A stretch of 64,000 nt of DNA from Dictyophora rubrovolvata (taxonomy: Eukaryota > Basidiomycota > Agaricomycetes > Phallales > Phallaceae), in NCBI GenBank assembly GCA_029959195.1, contig CP114126.1:496001-560000 (forward strand). The letters are read 5' to 3'. A model generated the notes under the pieces. That model did not search any database. It was not told the DNA's origin and was given only the letters and a program-made list of their open reading frames with translations. Made by a program: the position numbers and the translations under genes. Below are positions 21,583 through 32,948 of this stretch, piece by piece. How positions within the stretch are numbered: the first letter of the stretch is position 1; every line of letters starts with the position of its first letter.

Positions 21583-22127
21583 TAGTCGATAGTTTAATGA
21601 ACAAATAGATTCTTGGGCCAATGTCCGTTTCTCTTTTGATATCAGTGTTTTAACAGCTCCTGGGTAGAATTCTCAGCAAAAGAATTGACACACAGGTTAC
21701 ATAAAAAGACTCGTTACCAGGCTGAATTACGGAAAGAAAGAAAGTGGGAAAGACTATAAGAAGTTTTGGTATTCTGGAGAATGTGACTAGTTACAGTAGC
21801 AGTGAAACGCGTCGTGTGACGTAGTTTGTCACCTCGTTTCATGCACCTTATTTTAGGAATTCAGGATACGAAACTGGAAATTTTTCAGTTTCTACTCAAA
21901 AAATTGATCATCACGCACAAAATCTCGCTAAGATTCGGTTTTTGTGTGTCGATCTTGTGTCCTTTGTTGCCTCTATGTCTTTTTCCATGTTACGTGATCG
22001 CGTGCACTCCTGGTGGCTATAAAACCGCGTCTTCTCCTTCGCGTCGACTTCTCCCCGTCGCTCTCGTAGGCACAACTCCCTCTCAATATTCCACAGTCCT
22101 ATCCCACAGTCCTCCGCATTCCACACC
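21583..22127. promoter_or_regulatory. Divergent promoter region with a TATA box
   Basis: Lies between two start codons. A TATAAAA sits at 22018-22024, 104 bp before the ATG of the rightward gene, which has a good context (caccATGG). CT-rich blocks follow the TATA. No coding feature seen. Confidence 0.55.
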
Positions 22128-24560
22128 ATGGGAGAGTCTCTTTCATTTAGTAGTACAAAAGTACGTGATCGTTTCCTGCTAGCACAATTCAACCCGGACT
22201 TAGAGCGGCCACAGTCTGATTCCAACTATACACCCTACGCTGTTCATGTCTTCCCCGGCGGTATAGCAGCATCAGACACACTGGCCCCGGTCCAAGTCAA
22301 CATTTTGAATTCTGACGACCCCTTTTCCAGCTGTGGTACGGAAAACTTAGTCAAGGTACGTGTATATACTCGTGTTTCGAACACACGTCCGCGAGCCTGT
22401 CTGTTTAGATAAAGGAAACGAATTCTTCCGTCACCAGCCATTCGCACCCAAGTACGCTTTCTAAAGGGATGTCACATTGGGATATACACCCCGTATGGTT
22501 TCTAGTTTGGTTCACGCACTAGCTTGCTTAGTGACCCTTTTTTAACAGTCCTTGAAAACCCTGTTGGGTGACTTGTGCTCTGATCATGACGTGAGCGAGG
22601 TATACTTAATATATCCCTCCATTTTAAACTAGTTTTATAATTCTTCAACAGGCTGTGAACAATTCGCGTATTGAAGGCTTTCCAAGCAAACAGTTTGACG
22701 AAGGAGAAGACACCGATTGTCCGTTGAGCTCGGCACTCTCTCATAGACTGTCCATCGGTGCCCCGGAATTCGTTCCTTCTTTCTTGAATCCAAAGCTCCT
22801 CTCACCTTCCTCTGGACCAGACCTCCGTTTAGTTCCAGATCCATATCTTGCGCTCGCTCCTGGCGAAATTGCTCAAGTTGCAATTACTCAGTTGCCTTCT
22901 TCAACTTTAACCGATAAAAACGAACAGTGCCTCAGGAATAAACTCAATTTGATGTCCGATTCAGTACCACGTTCACGTCCTCAGGAATATCCTGCAGGAA
23001 AGAATATTATTGAGAATGATATTTCCAGTTGCACGATGACTGAAGAGAGAAACTTGATATCTTTCGATGGCGATTCCCTATTAATCTCCGAACGTTCTGC
23101 GACTCCTAGGCACCACCCCACTGATCAGCACTCGTTTTCGTCTAAAGATGAGCAGCAGTCGTACACTGCGGCTTCCTCCTTAGAAGAATCGTTCCCACCC
23201 GAGCGGGACGAATATGCGAAGGAAAATCAATTCGTATCTTTCGAACAAAACGCACATTTTGGAGTTCCATTCCTTTCCCAACTTACTTTAACAGACCGTC
23301 ACTCTGAAAATAATTATGAATCGCTCCATAATGCACCTGAGGATGTTGTTTCCGGCGGCGTTCAATTTTATGAACAGGAAGAAGAAGCGAGTTACCAAGT
23401 TCCTGCAGAAACCAGACAACTTCGTTGCGAGATTCCCTCCGCACGTCCCTTATTCAAAACTTACGCAGAGGCGACGAATTTCTATTATTCACTTTTGGAA
23501 GGAGAATCCCGGGAGAAGCTGTTCCAAGATTCGTCGAGTCCTCAAATTCCTCCCATTCAGCCCCCGGGTTTGACTCATCCCAGTTTAATGCACACTTCGG
23601 ACCGCCCTAAGTAGGTTTTTTTTTCCTGTTGAAAATATGTTCAAGATGTACTTAGAAGCAACTTAGTTGGGCAGCGGCGCCTGATGAAGATATGAATTCT
23701 TCTGTTCGGCTCAATGAACACTCGCGGCGCTCAGATAGGTTTAATGGTAGCGTGTCTTTAGCGGGTGAAAGTCTTGTCGATATACAAGGTATAGTCCGCA
23801 TTTGTTTCAGCTTAGGTCTGTTATATATATAAGAATCAAATCGATCCCAGGTGATATTGTGGCTCGTGCTCCCCAAAGTTTAGACGTAGGTTTTTTAATT
23901 TTCAAATCACACAGCTGTTTTCTTAATCAATGGGTGTAAAAGGGAAATGATTTTATCGGATCGGGAACGAATCATTTTTCAGACAACAACGGTTACAACG
24001 ATTCACGTCGTGATCCGGGCACGTATTCTCCGCATGCTTTATCCGATGACAGAGGAGATAGAAACGGAAAATCTTATCCGGATAAAAGAGGATTCTCCTC
24101 ACGCAGTTCTAATCCTCCTACATATGGTTCGGAAAATCTGGAGCGGGAAATTGATGAATATCACGAGAACCTGAGGGCTAAAGCCAATCGGTCATCTCAA
24201 CAAGCTCAACAAAGTGCACGCGCAAAAAACGGCAACGGTTCCTCAAACTTGAGAAACGTGGGTCACTACGACGATTTAGAGAGGGAAATTGATGGATATC
24301 ACGATAATCTGAGGGCTAAAGCGAATCGATCATCTCAACGAGCTCAACTTGGCAGTGGACGAGCCAGTACAAGAAACAACGGTGGTGGTGGTAATAGTGG
24401 TAACGGCACTGCTTCAAGTTCGGATAATGGCAAACGCGGACGTGATTCGTCTAGGCGGTCTCTTAGAGGGTCTGGTGAAGATTGGGTAAACAATGCCAAT
24501 TGGGCTCGAACGGAGAAAGAGAATGGAGGGTGGGGTGGTTCTAATTGGGGATGCGAATGA
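22128..24560 (+). CDS. Unknown Ser-rich disordered protein with an internal repeat
   Basis: Exon 1 (22128-22355) and exon 2 (22652-about 23612) are joined by clear GT-AG introns; further exons continue with NWAAAPDEDMN, then GDIVARAPQSL, and a last exon from about 23985 to the TGA at 24558-24560. The protein is hydrophilic, rich in Ser, Glu, Pro and Asn, without signal peptide or membrane helix. Near the C-terminus a segment of about 35 residues is repeated: LEREIDEYHENLRAKANRSS and LEREIDGYHDNLRAKANRSS, followed by a Gly/Asn/Ser/Arg tail. The amphipathic repeat looks like a short coiled coil. The join into the last exon is uncertain (no ideal donor near 23890). No family recognised. Confidence 0.6.
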
Positions 24561-24717
24561 TATTGTGAATCTATTGATACAAAATTAATCAAAAGAAAAT
24601 ATGTAAATACGTGTAAAGTAGCTGTGAAAAAATAAATGAATGTTCTTGTTATGACGAGGAGGGATTTGTATTTTTGGTTCCGTTCAAGTTCTCCTGTGCG
24701 CGGGTGAAACTCGCACT

Positions 24718-26356
24718 ATGACCATCGACTTGCGACTCCCTGAATTCAAATCTAAGCTAGGGGAAGATAATAACACTTTAGAAGAAGAGCAGTCGTCTCT
24801 GAAAGAATGGCGACACGAAACTCGACAAGTTCTTCATAAACTGGCCGAAGATACAGACTTGCACAATCTAACGGTTGACGAACTAGCTCTCGTTTACTCT
24901 ATAATACAATCTTTAATAACTGCAACCCCTGAAGATTGGATGAGTCAAGATTTATTAAACACCGCTACTGGTAAGCTTCTAGCTAGTTAGCCAGCCAGCC
25001 CAAAAAAAGCGGCGGAAATTTTCATCATATGTTCATGTTATTATAACCCAGAAATACTGAAACGATTACCCCCCGCACTGCCCAACTTTGAAATCATCAA
25101 ATCCATTCTGCTATATCATATCAGACCACTATTCGCCAGAGTACCTCATACTCTTATTGATCCAAAATCTGGAAGAAGGTTAAATCGTCCGGCAGGGGGA
25201 CCTTCAGGTTCGCTCGATTTTTACGAAGGCCAAGACTGGAAAAAAAGGCCTGGATTGTCGTATTTAATCATTTGGTGTATTCAATCTCTCAAGGTGAGTT
25301 GAGTTGAAATTCTTCTTTATTATATATATATATATATATATGGTTTTCCAAACTGATGTGTTAGAGAGATGAATATGAGCAAGTTTGGCATCTCATTGTC
25401 CCACCAAGCATGACGTTTCTCGACGACTACGAGAGCTATTATAAATTAAGGGGCATTGGAATTATCTCTCAACTTATCGATCGAGTGCCTACCGAGCCTT
25501 TGAAACGTACTGGTATCGATGGGTTAATAAAAAAAGTACGTATGTTTAGCTCGCTCACATACAAAAAAGGTTATATATATCTCTATTTTTTATTCAGTCA
25601 TTGAATAACTGCCTACTTCATCTTCATTCACCATTAACCCCCGAAATAATACAACTCTCCGCGTCGACTCTTCTTCGGCTAATTAAATTGAGTTCTGCTC
25701 CTGGCTCACAGCAGCGTTTTGACCAGTTTTGCGCATTGCTAGGGGACGGTATCATAGGTAGTATATGGACATACGCGTTTAATGATTTATCAACCATCGA
25801 ATCGTCACTAATCGTGTCTTGCGAGGTTGTAGAAGAGCTTGGAATCGGAAGTGTTCGATACCTCAAGGTAACACGAGACCTCTTTTTTTTTGATGAAGAA
25901 CTTTCTCTCATGGGGACGTTTTGAAAGCCGATTTTGCAGCAAATAGTTCAATATCTATCAAGCGATGTAGGGCCGTATGTTGTTCGACTACAATTAGCGA
26001 CTCTAAAGCTGTTAAAAGTCGTTCTTACTATTTGTCGCCCTCGGATCGCGGCGTGGAGTACGATGATATTAGACGGCGTTTTAAGATGCTGGGTTTCTTC
26101 GCAGGAGCAGATACCACGTAATGAAGGCGCGTTTTTTAAAGGTCTATACATAGAGTTAACTCATTTATTCGCAGAATTAACCGGTTTGTTGACTCAAGTG
26201 GTGGATGATTTGATGACGACCGTCCCTTCTTTGAAGGTTAGCACTCTTCTCACAACTGTAGCTTTTCTTATTCTGACAATCGTGGTATAATAGGTTCATT
26301 GTCAGACTTTGATCACTTTGGACAAGCAAACGTTTGCTCCACTGTTTCCCTCGTGA
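24718..26356 (+). CDS. TTI2: Tel2-interacting protein 2 (TTT complex subunit)
   Basis: TTI2 joins TEL2 and TTI1 in the TTT co-chaperone that helps HSP90 mature PIKK kinases (ATM, ATR, mTOR) (established knowledge). The protein is a helical repeat. Recognisable blocks are HIRPLFARVPHTLIDPKSGR, LNRPAGGPSGSLDFYEGQDW and FDQFCALLGDGIIGSIW. Seven or so exons join with short introns; the last one reads VHCQTLITLDKQTFAPLFPS and stops at 26354-26356. All joins keep frame, so this is the functional copy of the pair duplicated at 6.9-8.5 kb. It is about 440 aa and ends 22 bp from the stop of PEX14 on the other strand. Confidence 0.78.
25320..25341. repeat. AT microsatellite in TTI2 intron
   Basis: Mirror of 7851-7868; the tract is a little longer here. 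Confidence 0.9.
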
Positions 26357-26378
26357 ATGTAGAGTCTATCCTTCATCA

Positions 26379-27762
26379 TCACGATTGAGCTGGTGGAGTT
26401 ACAAAGGAAGGCGGTCTAATAGGTGTCGGAGCAAAAGATCGCCTAGTATACAAAAAAAACGGGTTATTACTTGCGTTTTTTTAACCCACATGGCGACCGG
26501 AAAGAACATACCGATTCAGTACTAAACCCTTCAACGCTCTTATTTCTCTACGTACTTCGTCTTGAATGGGGCTTAAAGAAGTCGTATCACCGAGATAGTT
26601 CCGACGAAACGCGGCCGTATCGACAGTATAAAACTGGAACGTTTCTCGAGAAAGGAAAGCGGTAAAGTCTGTTAGAGATTTGAAAACGTATTGGAACGTG
26701 TTTTCGCGTTTGTGGCTTTTTATAATTGTATCGCGTAGTTTGTTGAGAGATGTTTCGGGGTTTGGTGGTTGAGGGTAGGTGTTGGTTGAAAGAGACCAGG
26801 TTTGAGTATCTTGGGTTTCGGATTTGGAATACAAGTCTGATGTTTCCAACTCGTGGAGGACGCGTTCCTAACGTGATGTATAAGTGAAATGAAATGAAAA
26901 AAAGTGATAGGGGGTAAGATTGGACCTTTGTTTCTTTCCAACCTTGTACTTGTAGCCATTGCGGAAAAGCTTTGTCCAGCTGTTCAACTATTTCATCGGC
27001 CGTAAAAGAAGGGGAGCTATCGGGGCTGCTATTGAACACAACGCAGGTAATTTTGTCTACAGACAGTGAGGGTGTGCCATCCGAATCAACTGTAATGTCT
27101 TGAAGAGATTTAATATGTGAAACGTCATCGTCGTCCGAAACCGTATTCAGAACTTTAGATCGAATAAACGGCTTATAAGCCGTGCGTTGTTCATCTTTCA
27201 ATGCTTTGACTTGATTTTGAAGACGAGCGATGAGATCTGTTTGGTGCAGAACAAGCTGATGTCGTGCTGTTAGTGAAGCTGTGATTCGACCGAGAAGAAG
27301 TCTCTGATGAACAGGTTCAATTAGCAGGTGTGCATTTTATGTAGAGCTAAACGCGAACCTTGTATAGGAAGGTAAGGGTGCCTGTTATTCCGACGGTCCA
27401 CATTGTCAGACGAAGTAATAGGGCTATATAAAGCGAGAGATTGGAAGGTGGGGGTGGTGGATATGTTCGGGGAGGAACTGGTGGTAATATCTGAGGTTTC
27501 TTTTAAGATAAAATCAATACATATATTCTGTATATTCATTGAGCCTGTCACTGACTGTTTCGTGTAAGAGGGTATTTATTTCCTGTTCGCGGAGACCTTT
27601 GTCGAGCAAGAAAGCGCTTTTGGCATTTTCATTTTCGAGATGAACGGCAGGGGAGTTCAGGAAGGAGCGTGCTTGTTCAAGTAATGTATTTCTTCCATTA
27701 GAGTCTTGTTGTTCGTTGCTCGGTAGAGTGAGTGTTGTTGAATCCTCCTGGACCATGTGCAT
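26379..27762 (-). CDS. PEX14: Peroxisomal membrane docking protein PEX14
   Basis: PEX14 is the membrane docking factor for PEX5-cargo complexes at the peroxisome. Exon 1 encodes the conserved N-terminal domain (ARSFLNSPAVHLENENAKSA, LLDKGLREQEINTLLHE), matching AVKFLQ..S..RRAFLKKKGLTDEEI. Exon 2 holds the Pro-rich VPPRTYPPPPPSNL motif and a hydrophobic segment (LYIALLLRLTMWTVGITGTL). Exon 3 carries the coiled coil (LIARLQNQVKALKDEQ). Two more exons follow, the last ending RPPSFVTPPAQS. Introns have good signals and the frame is kept throughout. The gene is 22 bp from TTI2's stop and shares its 150-bp upstream region with the protease fragment on the other side. Confidence 0.85.
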
Positions 27763-27911
27763 GCTTACTCAAGTCTCATAGAAAATCACGTGGCTTAGCA
27801 GCCGCCTCCTCTACTACCTCCTCTATGATGTCACCACGTTTAGTCACGTCTACAGATTTTAGTGTCTCGCGAAGAGTATTCCAACACTCAACTCATTATA
27901 TTTAATTAATC
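27763..27911. promoter_or_regulatory. Divergent upstream region of PEX14 and protease fragment
   Basis: Contains CACGTG at 27787-27792 and a block (gaagagtattccaacactcaa) shared with the region upstream of protease C. A duplicated GAGG-rich stretch (cctcctctactacctcctc) is longer than in the left arm. Confidence 0.5.
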
Positions 27912-28480
27912 ATGGACAGTCAGTACTTTCGCTCGCTCCTCAGCTGCTGTGCTAAATTGACCTGACTTTTTACCAGGGCCAGTGACCACCGACACTACAT
28001 TGCTGAAGACCCCCGGAGCAAGACCCCTCGCTCAGATTCTCCAGGAACACTCTGAGGGCGAGGCTAAGCTGTACTACACTGGCCTGCCTTCCAAACCACT
28101 CTTAATTGCTCGCTCTAGGTCTATTACTACTCCGTGGAAGGACCCCGGTCCAGAGGCCTACGGCAAAGAGCTTGGACCGATCGGCAACCATGCACTCAGC
28201 AGTGATGTTGGAGAAAATAACTATGTTCCTGATATCCTTCGCCTTCTGGAGTCCCAGGGGGTGATGCTTACCAGTGTCGACCTTCTCCGTATCGCTAACT
28301 CTGCAGGGCCTTCCAGTTCCGCGCCTGTAATCCTGTGGATTGGCGTGACCCCCAAAACTCTCACCCCCCTCTGAAGGCCTCACGGTGGCCCTTGTGTGTA
28401 AGGAATATCTCGAGCAAAATGGCATCACCGATGTGGACGTTGAGCTTCGTGAGTCCGTCGTCTGGCGCTAATTGGTCGGC
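27912..28480 (+). pseudogene. Protease family fragment E (N-terminal part)
   Basis: Has the family's micro-exon ATGGACA with donor GTCAGT, then TTDTTLLKT...LYYTGLPSKPLLIARS, IGNHALSSDVGENNYVPDIL and APVILWIGV. The frame is lost after LWIGVTPKTL near 28370, and family similarity ends near 28480 at the position of A's VVVRLAGPK. The whole protease domain is missing. It faces PEX14 and is the mirror image of copy A. Confidence 0.8.
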
Positions 28481-28777
28481 GTCCGCCGTCTACCTGTCGG
28501 TTCCTATTGTAAGGTCCGCATGCCGCTTAACTCACGAGGCACATGAAGGAAGATTATAATTTGTTCAGTACTTGTTTCTGTGAAGCTGCAAAGATTTATG
28601 AAGGGTAAGAATGAATACACAACGCGTAACTCGTGATTATCTGCTTAAGGTATAAAATAAAATAAAATACATAATACTCTACTACTAGAATGCTGCGTGT
28701 ATTGTCTGTCCTTGACCAAAAATCAAAAATAAACAAATAAACAAGAAAAAGTCCCTGGAGATAATAAGACCGAAAAC
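28481..28777. other. AT-rich intergenic stretch
   Basis: No coding feature. Probably the 3' UTR of the gene to the right, on the minus strand. Confidence 0.4.
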
Positions 28778-29863
28778 TCATTTCGAAGATGTCAAATACT
28801 TTTGGTATTCGGAAGCTTCGGCATAATCGTTAGAATAGACTTTGGTTACAGCCTCCGGTTTATAAGGATCGAATTCACCGGGTTCAGCCCTGTATGGAGA
28901 ACGATCCATGGACGGGAAGGGAATATGTGCGAGGGAATTGTTGCTGCTGTTGTTGTTGTTGTTGAGTCTCCTGATAGACCCGGAGCCTCCCAGCGAGTTG
29001 CGGGAGGAAGGGCGAGGAGGTTCAGGGGTTGGCGGCTGCTGGCGATCAAGCGATCGACTGAGACTTTTGTAATCGTCTTGCATGTAGACACTCCGGGATG
29101 CGCGTCTCCTACTACGAATTTTGCGCTTTAACCAAAAAAAGACGCAAAGAAGGATGCAAGTGGAAAATAGACCAATCACGAGAAAGGTACCTGCCACGCC
29201 GCCGGTATGTGAGAAGAAACTGCGGGAGAAATAAGAGAAAAAAATAATAAGCTTAGGGGAGATGATTAAGGGGAAAAAATAATAATTAAGACAAGGGAAG
29301 TGTATAAAACTAAAAACTAACCCTTGACTGGAGTCAGTTGCCGAAATAGGGCCGAGGTTATTTGTAGGGTTTGGGGAAGCAAACACGGTAACAGTTGCAT
29401 TTCCGCTGGTGGTTGGTGAAGAAGACGTCGCGATTATTGTAAATGAAGAAAGGGAAGGGGAGGGGGAGGAACTTGTCGATGTAGAAGATGACGTTGTTGA
29501 TGATGATGATGAGGAAGAAGGCGGGGGCGGGGGTGGAGGTGGAGAAGAGGATGAGGAGACGGAAGTTGTAGAGGCTGGCTGTGTTGTGGACGAAGGCGGG
29601 GGAGTGGAAGTGGAAGCAGACGAGGAGGTAGATGGAGTCGGACTGGTAGAAGAACTGCTAGCAGTGGTAGTATTCGATGGAGTGGAAGCGATCGAAGTGG
29701 ATGAGGAAGTGGAATCTGTCATTGCAGTAGTACTGGCATTGGCACTGGCACTAGCAATGGCACTGGCACTGGCACTGACAATCTGGTCGGAGACTGTCGC
29801 CCTGGGTAACACATTCTGACCATTCTCTGCGGCTGTCGTCTCCCAACTTGGGCTCGGCCTCAT
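28778..29863 (-). CDS. Ser/Thr-rich single-pass membrane protein
   Basis: Starts at the ATG at 29863 (MRPSPSWETT). The first 180 residues are almost wholly Ser, Thr, Ala and Pro with a Pro run, as in heavily O-mannosylated cell-wall sensors. An intron at about 29322-29222 (donor GTTAGT, acceptor cccgcag) removes a hydrophobic, non-domain stretch and joins SSQG to FFSHTGG. One membrane helix follows (GTFLVIGLFSTCILLCVFFW) with a basic stop (KRKIRSRRR). The cytoplasmic tail of about 110 residues has Ser/Pro and Tyr-rich motifs and ends YQKYLTSSK. The layout resembles Mid2/WSC-type stress sensors but there is no WSC domain and no clear signal peptide, so an upstream exon may be missing. Confidence 0.7.
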   Translation of the reverse strand: MRPSPSWETTAAENGQNVLPRATVSDQIVSASASAIASASANASTTAMTDSTSSSTSIASTPSNTTTASSSSTSPTPSTSSSASTSTPPPSSTTQPASTTSVSSSSSPPPPPPPPSSSSSSSTTSSSTSTSSSPSPSLSSFTIIATSSSPTTSGNATVTVFASPNPTNNLGPISATDSSQGLVFSFIHFPCLNYYFFPLIISPKLIIFFSYFSRSFFSHTGGVAGTFLVIGLFSTCILLCVFFWLKRKIRSRRRASRSVYMQDDYKSLSRSLDRQQPPTPEPPRPSSRNSLGGSGSIRRLNNNNNSSNNSLAHIPFPSMDRSPYRAEPGEFDPYKPEAVTKVYSNDYAEASEYQKYLTSSK

Positions 29864-30429
29864 CCGGGTGGGTGAGTAGCGAGAGGGCACTTTGGCACTC
29901 AGTAAGCCTTATGTAATTTTCTGCTCAATCAAACGCGCCGAAGCCTGAAGTGCGTGTGCTGGCATGCGCTGGCATAACACGATGAATATTGAATATTGGA
30001 GATGTATATGGCATCCTGCAATTAATTTATTTTTTGGATTCAAGATGCGATCTCATAATTGCACGCCCCAACCTTCAGCAACCCTTCAGCAATCCTTCCG
30101 GACCTCTCTTTCTCCACCCCCGCTCCCGATGTCTCGGCCTTTGTGTCTGCCGTGATGCCGACTAGCTCCTCTTTTCTTTCACGTGATGCTCATTACCCTT
30201 TCCGCAGGAGCGAAGAAGAAGAAAAAATAACTGGAAATAAACCCAAGACCCTTTTAAGTTAGCATGTGCGAATTATTTCCATCTTGGGACTCCACCCTCT
30301 GTCTTCCCCACCACATCTCAGGCACACATCCACAATCCGCCGCTTTATAAGCTCAGTCCGCTCAAATTCCATTGTCCCAAAGCTCGAGTTCCGTTCCCAC
30401 CTCAACGCTCAAGCTCTCAACTTGTTATC
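29864..30429. promoter_or_regulatory. Divergent promoter of the membrane protein and MFS transporter
   Basis: Separates two start codons by 566 bp. CT-rich near the right end. No TATA box or other specific site can be named with confidence. Confidence 0.4.
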
Positions 30430-32948
30430 ATGTCCACTGAACTCGAGGCAAACACACCCGACGCACAACAATTGACTCGTCGTATCTTATGGAAGCTTGA
30501 CATTCGAGTTCTTCCTGGCTTGGCTCTTCTTTGGCTCGCCAACTTCCTGGACAGGTTCGTCACCACTGTTCTTCCCCTCCCCAAAAAACAAGTCTTGTTT
30601 ACCCTTTTCAATTCAATTTAATCCAGAACCAACGTTGGAAATGCGGGGTGCGTCGATGCTTCTAAAATGCTTCTTTTTCTCTCCCATACTTATTATTTTT
30701 ATTACCTTCTCTTCTATACAGTATCGCCGGATTACGTACTGATCTTCACGTCCAAGGAAACCAATTCAACACCGCACTCGCTGTATTCTACATCACCTAC
30801 ATTCTCTCAGAGCTCCCTTCAAACTGGGTCCTTAAACGCGTTCATCCGAACAGATGGCTCCCAGGAATCGTCTTTGCATGGGGTGTCATCGTAACACTCA
30901 GCGGTCTCATGCAAAATTTCGGAGGCCTCGTCGCCGTCAGATTGTTCTTGGGGTTATGTGAAGGTGGTCTGTTACCAGGCATGGTCTTATATCTCAGCAC
31001 CATTTACCGCCGTCAAGAGTTGCAATTAAGGTAACACAGCATATATATGCTTTTTGTTGTGGTTTTTTCTTTCTTTCTGAATCCCCCTCCCCCCCCCCCC
31101 CCCCTTTTCCTTTTAGAATTGGTATATTTTACGCTTCTGCATCTCTATCCGGTGCATTTGGTGGTCTACTCGCATTCGGAATCACAAAAATGGACGGCGT
31201 CTCTGGCGTAGCTGGTTGGCGATGGATCTTCATCATCGAAGGTATAGCAACCGTTCTCGTCGCTACTTTGACTGCCTTCCTTCTCCCGAGGGGAATTGAA
31301 ACCGCCACATTCCTAACTGAAGAAGAAAGACGATTTGCTCGTGAGTACTACTCAGCGACGGTGACCTCACTTTACTGAACTGAACTGAAAACGCCTTCAG
31401 TGCGCCGTCTTAGACTTTCCAATACCGCAAGCACACAAACGATGACGAAAGCCGCTTCCCCGACCATTTCAAATTCAAACGATTCCAAGGAAAAGGACCT
31501 CCATCTCGAAACAGTCGTTGACATTCCCCCTGAGGATGAAGCATTCGAGTGGTGCGAAGTTCGAAGAGGTAATCATTTTAAAAAGATTCACTCAAAGAAG
31601 TGATAATGATCCTTTTTTTTCAAAGGTCTTTTGGATATTCAAGCATGGTTGACCGGTTTTGCCTATGCATGCTTTATCGTCAGCCTTTACTCGTTCTCCC
31701 TCTTCTTGTGAGTACACATCTACACCTACACACCTTCCCTTCGTTCCAGCTTAAATTCTTGTCTGCAGACCCACAATTATCGCTGGTTTGGGATTCTCCG
31801 GAGGCGCTGCCCAATTACATACCGGTATGTACTCGTGTATCCGCCCATTCTTCCACACTAATCAATGCATTACCAGTTCCTCCCTATGTTCCTGCTGTCG
31901 TTCTCACAGGTTTAACAACATTTTATCTTCCGTGTCGAATAATCCATTCTTATTTGATTGTTTAGTTCTCGTTGCCTTTTTATCCGACAGATACATGATG
32001 CGGTGTGTCTCATTTATAAAATCTTTTTCAAAGACACGTTTTTAACAACGTATATAGCGGTCCCTTCATTCTATTATGTCTCCCCTTAACCATTATCGGT
32101 GCGTTTCGTCGAATTTCTATGCATATAGGCTCTCCCTCCTGACGCGAGTGGCACCTAGGATACATTATGGCCATCGTTGCCCAGAACAACCATACGCGAT
32201 ACGCCGCAGTATTCTTGATCGCTGCTGGGATGTACGTCACGCTGATAAAAATATATGCACCCCCCATTCTAAATTCTAAATTGTATTTTTTTCAGTTATC
32301 CATGCGGACCGTGCATTCTTGCTCTTATCTCCAACAATTCTAGCGGTCATTATAAGAGGGTACGAATGACGTCGTTTTACTATGTATCATTTCATTTCTA
32401 ATCTTTTTAACCCACATGTTTCCCTAGGCAACGACTGGAGCTCTTCAATTGATGCTTGGGTAAGATTATCCCCACATCCCCGGCGAAACGAAACGGATGG
32501 AGTGGCTAATTTGTAAATTTAATTTTTTTTCAGCAACTGTGGAGGGTTTATCGCTACATTCACTTATACCTCCGGTATAAAAAAAAAAAAACTTTTAAAA
32601 GTCATCTCAGGATAAATCTGATAATTTTTTTTCCAGATCAAGCACCCAGATATATTCGCGGCCACAGCATCACCTTAGCATTCGTCTCCCTATCATGGGT
32701 CCTCGTAGCATTGAACGTGTAAGTCGGGCCAGTTTACTCCAATTCCGATCGGAATTTCTTATGTAAACACCCCCCTTCCTTTTTTTTTTCTTCTTCTCTC
32801 CCACAGACTTTACTGCATGTGGGAAAATAAAGCTAGACGGGAAGGCCGGAGAGTGGACAACTGGCGTAGATATGAACAGCTCTGGGAGTCCGGTAAAACG
32901 CGCGCTCCAATTGGAGATCGTAGTCCCGATTTCCTCTTTACTCTGTGA
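30430..32948 (+). CDS. MFS transporter, Dal5/allantoate permease (ACS) family
   Basis: Plasma-membrane proton-coupled uptake of an organic anion or vitamin-like solute (family: Dal5, Tna1, Vht1). The N-terminus LTRRILWKLDIRVLPGLALL and the ITYILSELPSNWVLKR helix with LPGIVFAWGVIVTLSG are family hallmarks, as is GLCEGGLLPGMVLYLS. About a dozen short exons are joined; I followed them through GWRWIFIIEGI (end of the N half), the cytoplasmic loop, and the C half (LSDRYMMR, APRYIRGHSI) to EGRRVDNWRRYEQ and DFLFTL*. An intron near 31087-31106 contains a 20-base C run. The substrate cannot be told from sequence. Confidence 0.85.
31087..31106. repeat. Poly-C tract in an intron
   Basis: About 20 C residues broken by one T, just before the acceptor of an MFS intron; it replaces the usual T-rich tract. 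Confidence 0.85.

Larger units (their letters stand above)
24780..28480. repeat. Right arm of the large inverted duplication
   Basis: Mirror of 5290-8520. This arm holds the intact TTI2 and PEX14 genes and a truncated protease gene, while the left arm holds an intact protease and dead TTI2/PEX14. The arms are about 16 kb apart. Limits are approximate. Confidence 0.88.

Noticed and set aside
22128-24560. Idea that this gene, the proteases and the SDR form a biosynthetic cluster
   Set aside because: No core biosynthetic enzyme, no cluster regulator, and the neighbours are conserved housekeeping genes.
29409-29819. Long Glu/Val/Gly-rich plus-strand frame
   Set aside because: It is the complement of the Ser/Thr-codon repeats of the membrane protein on the minus strand; composition is an artefact of that low-complexity DNA.
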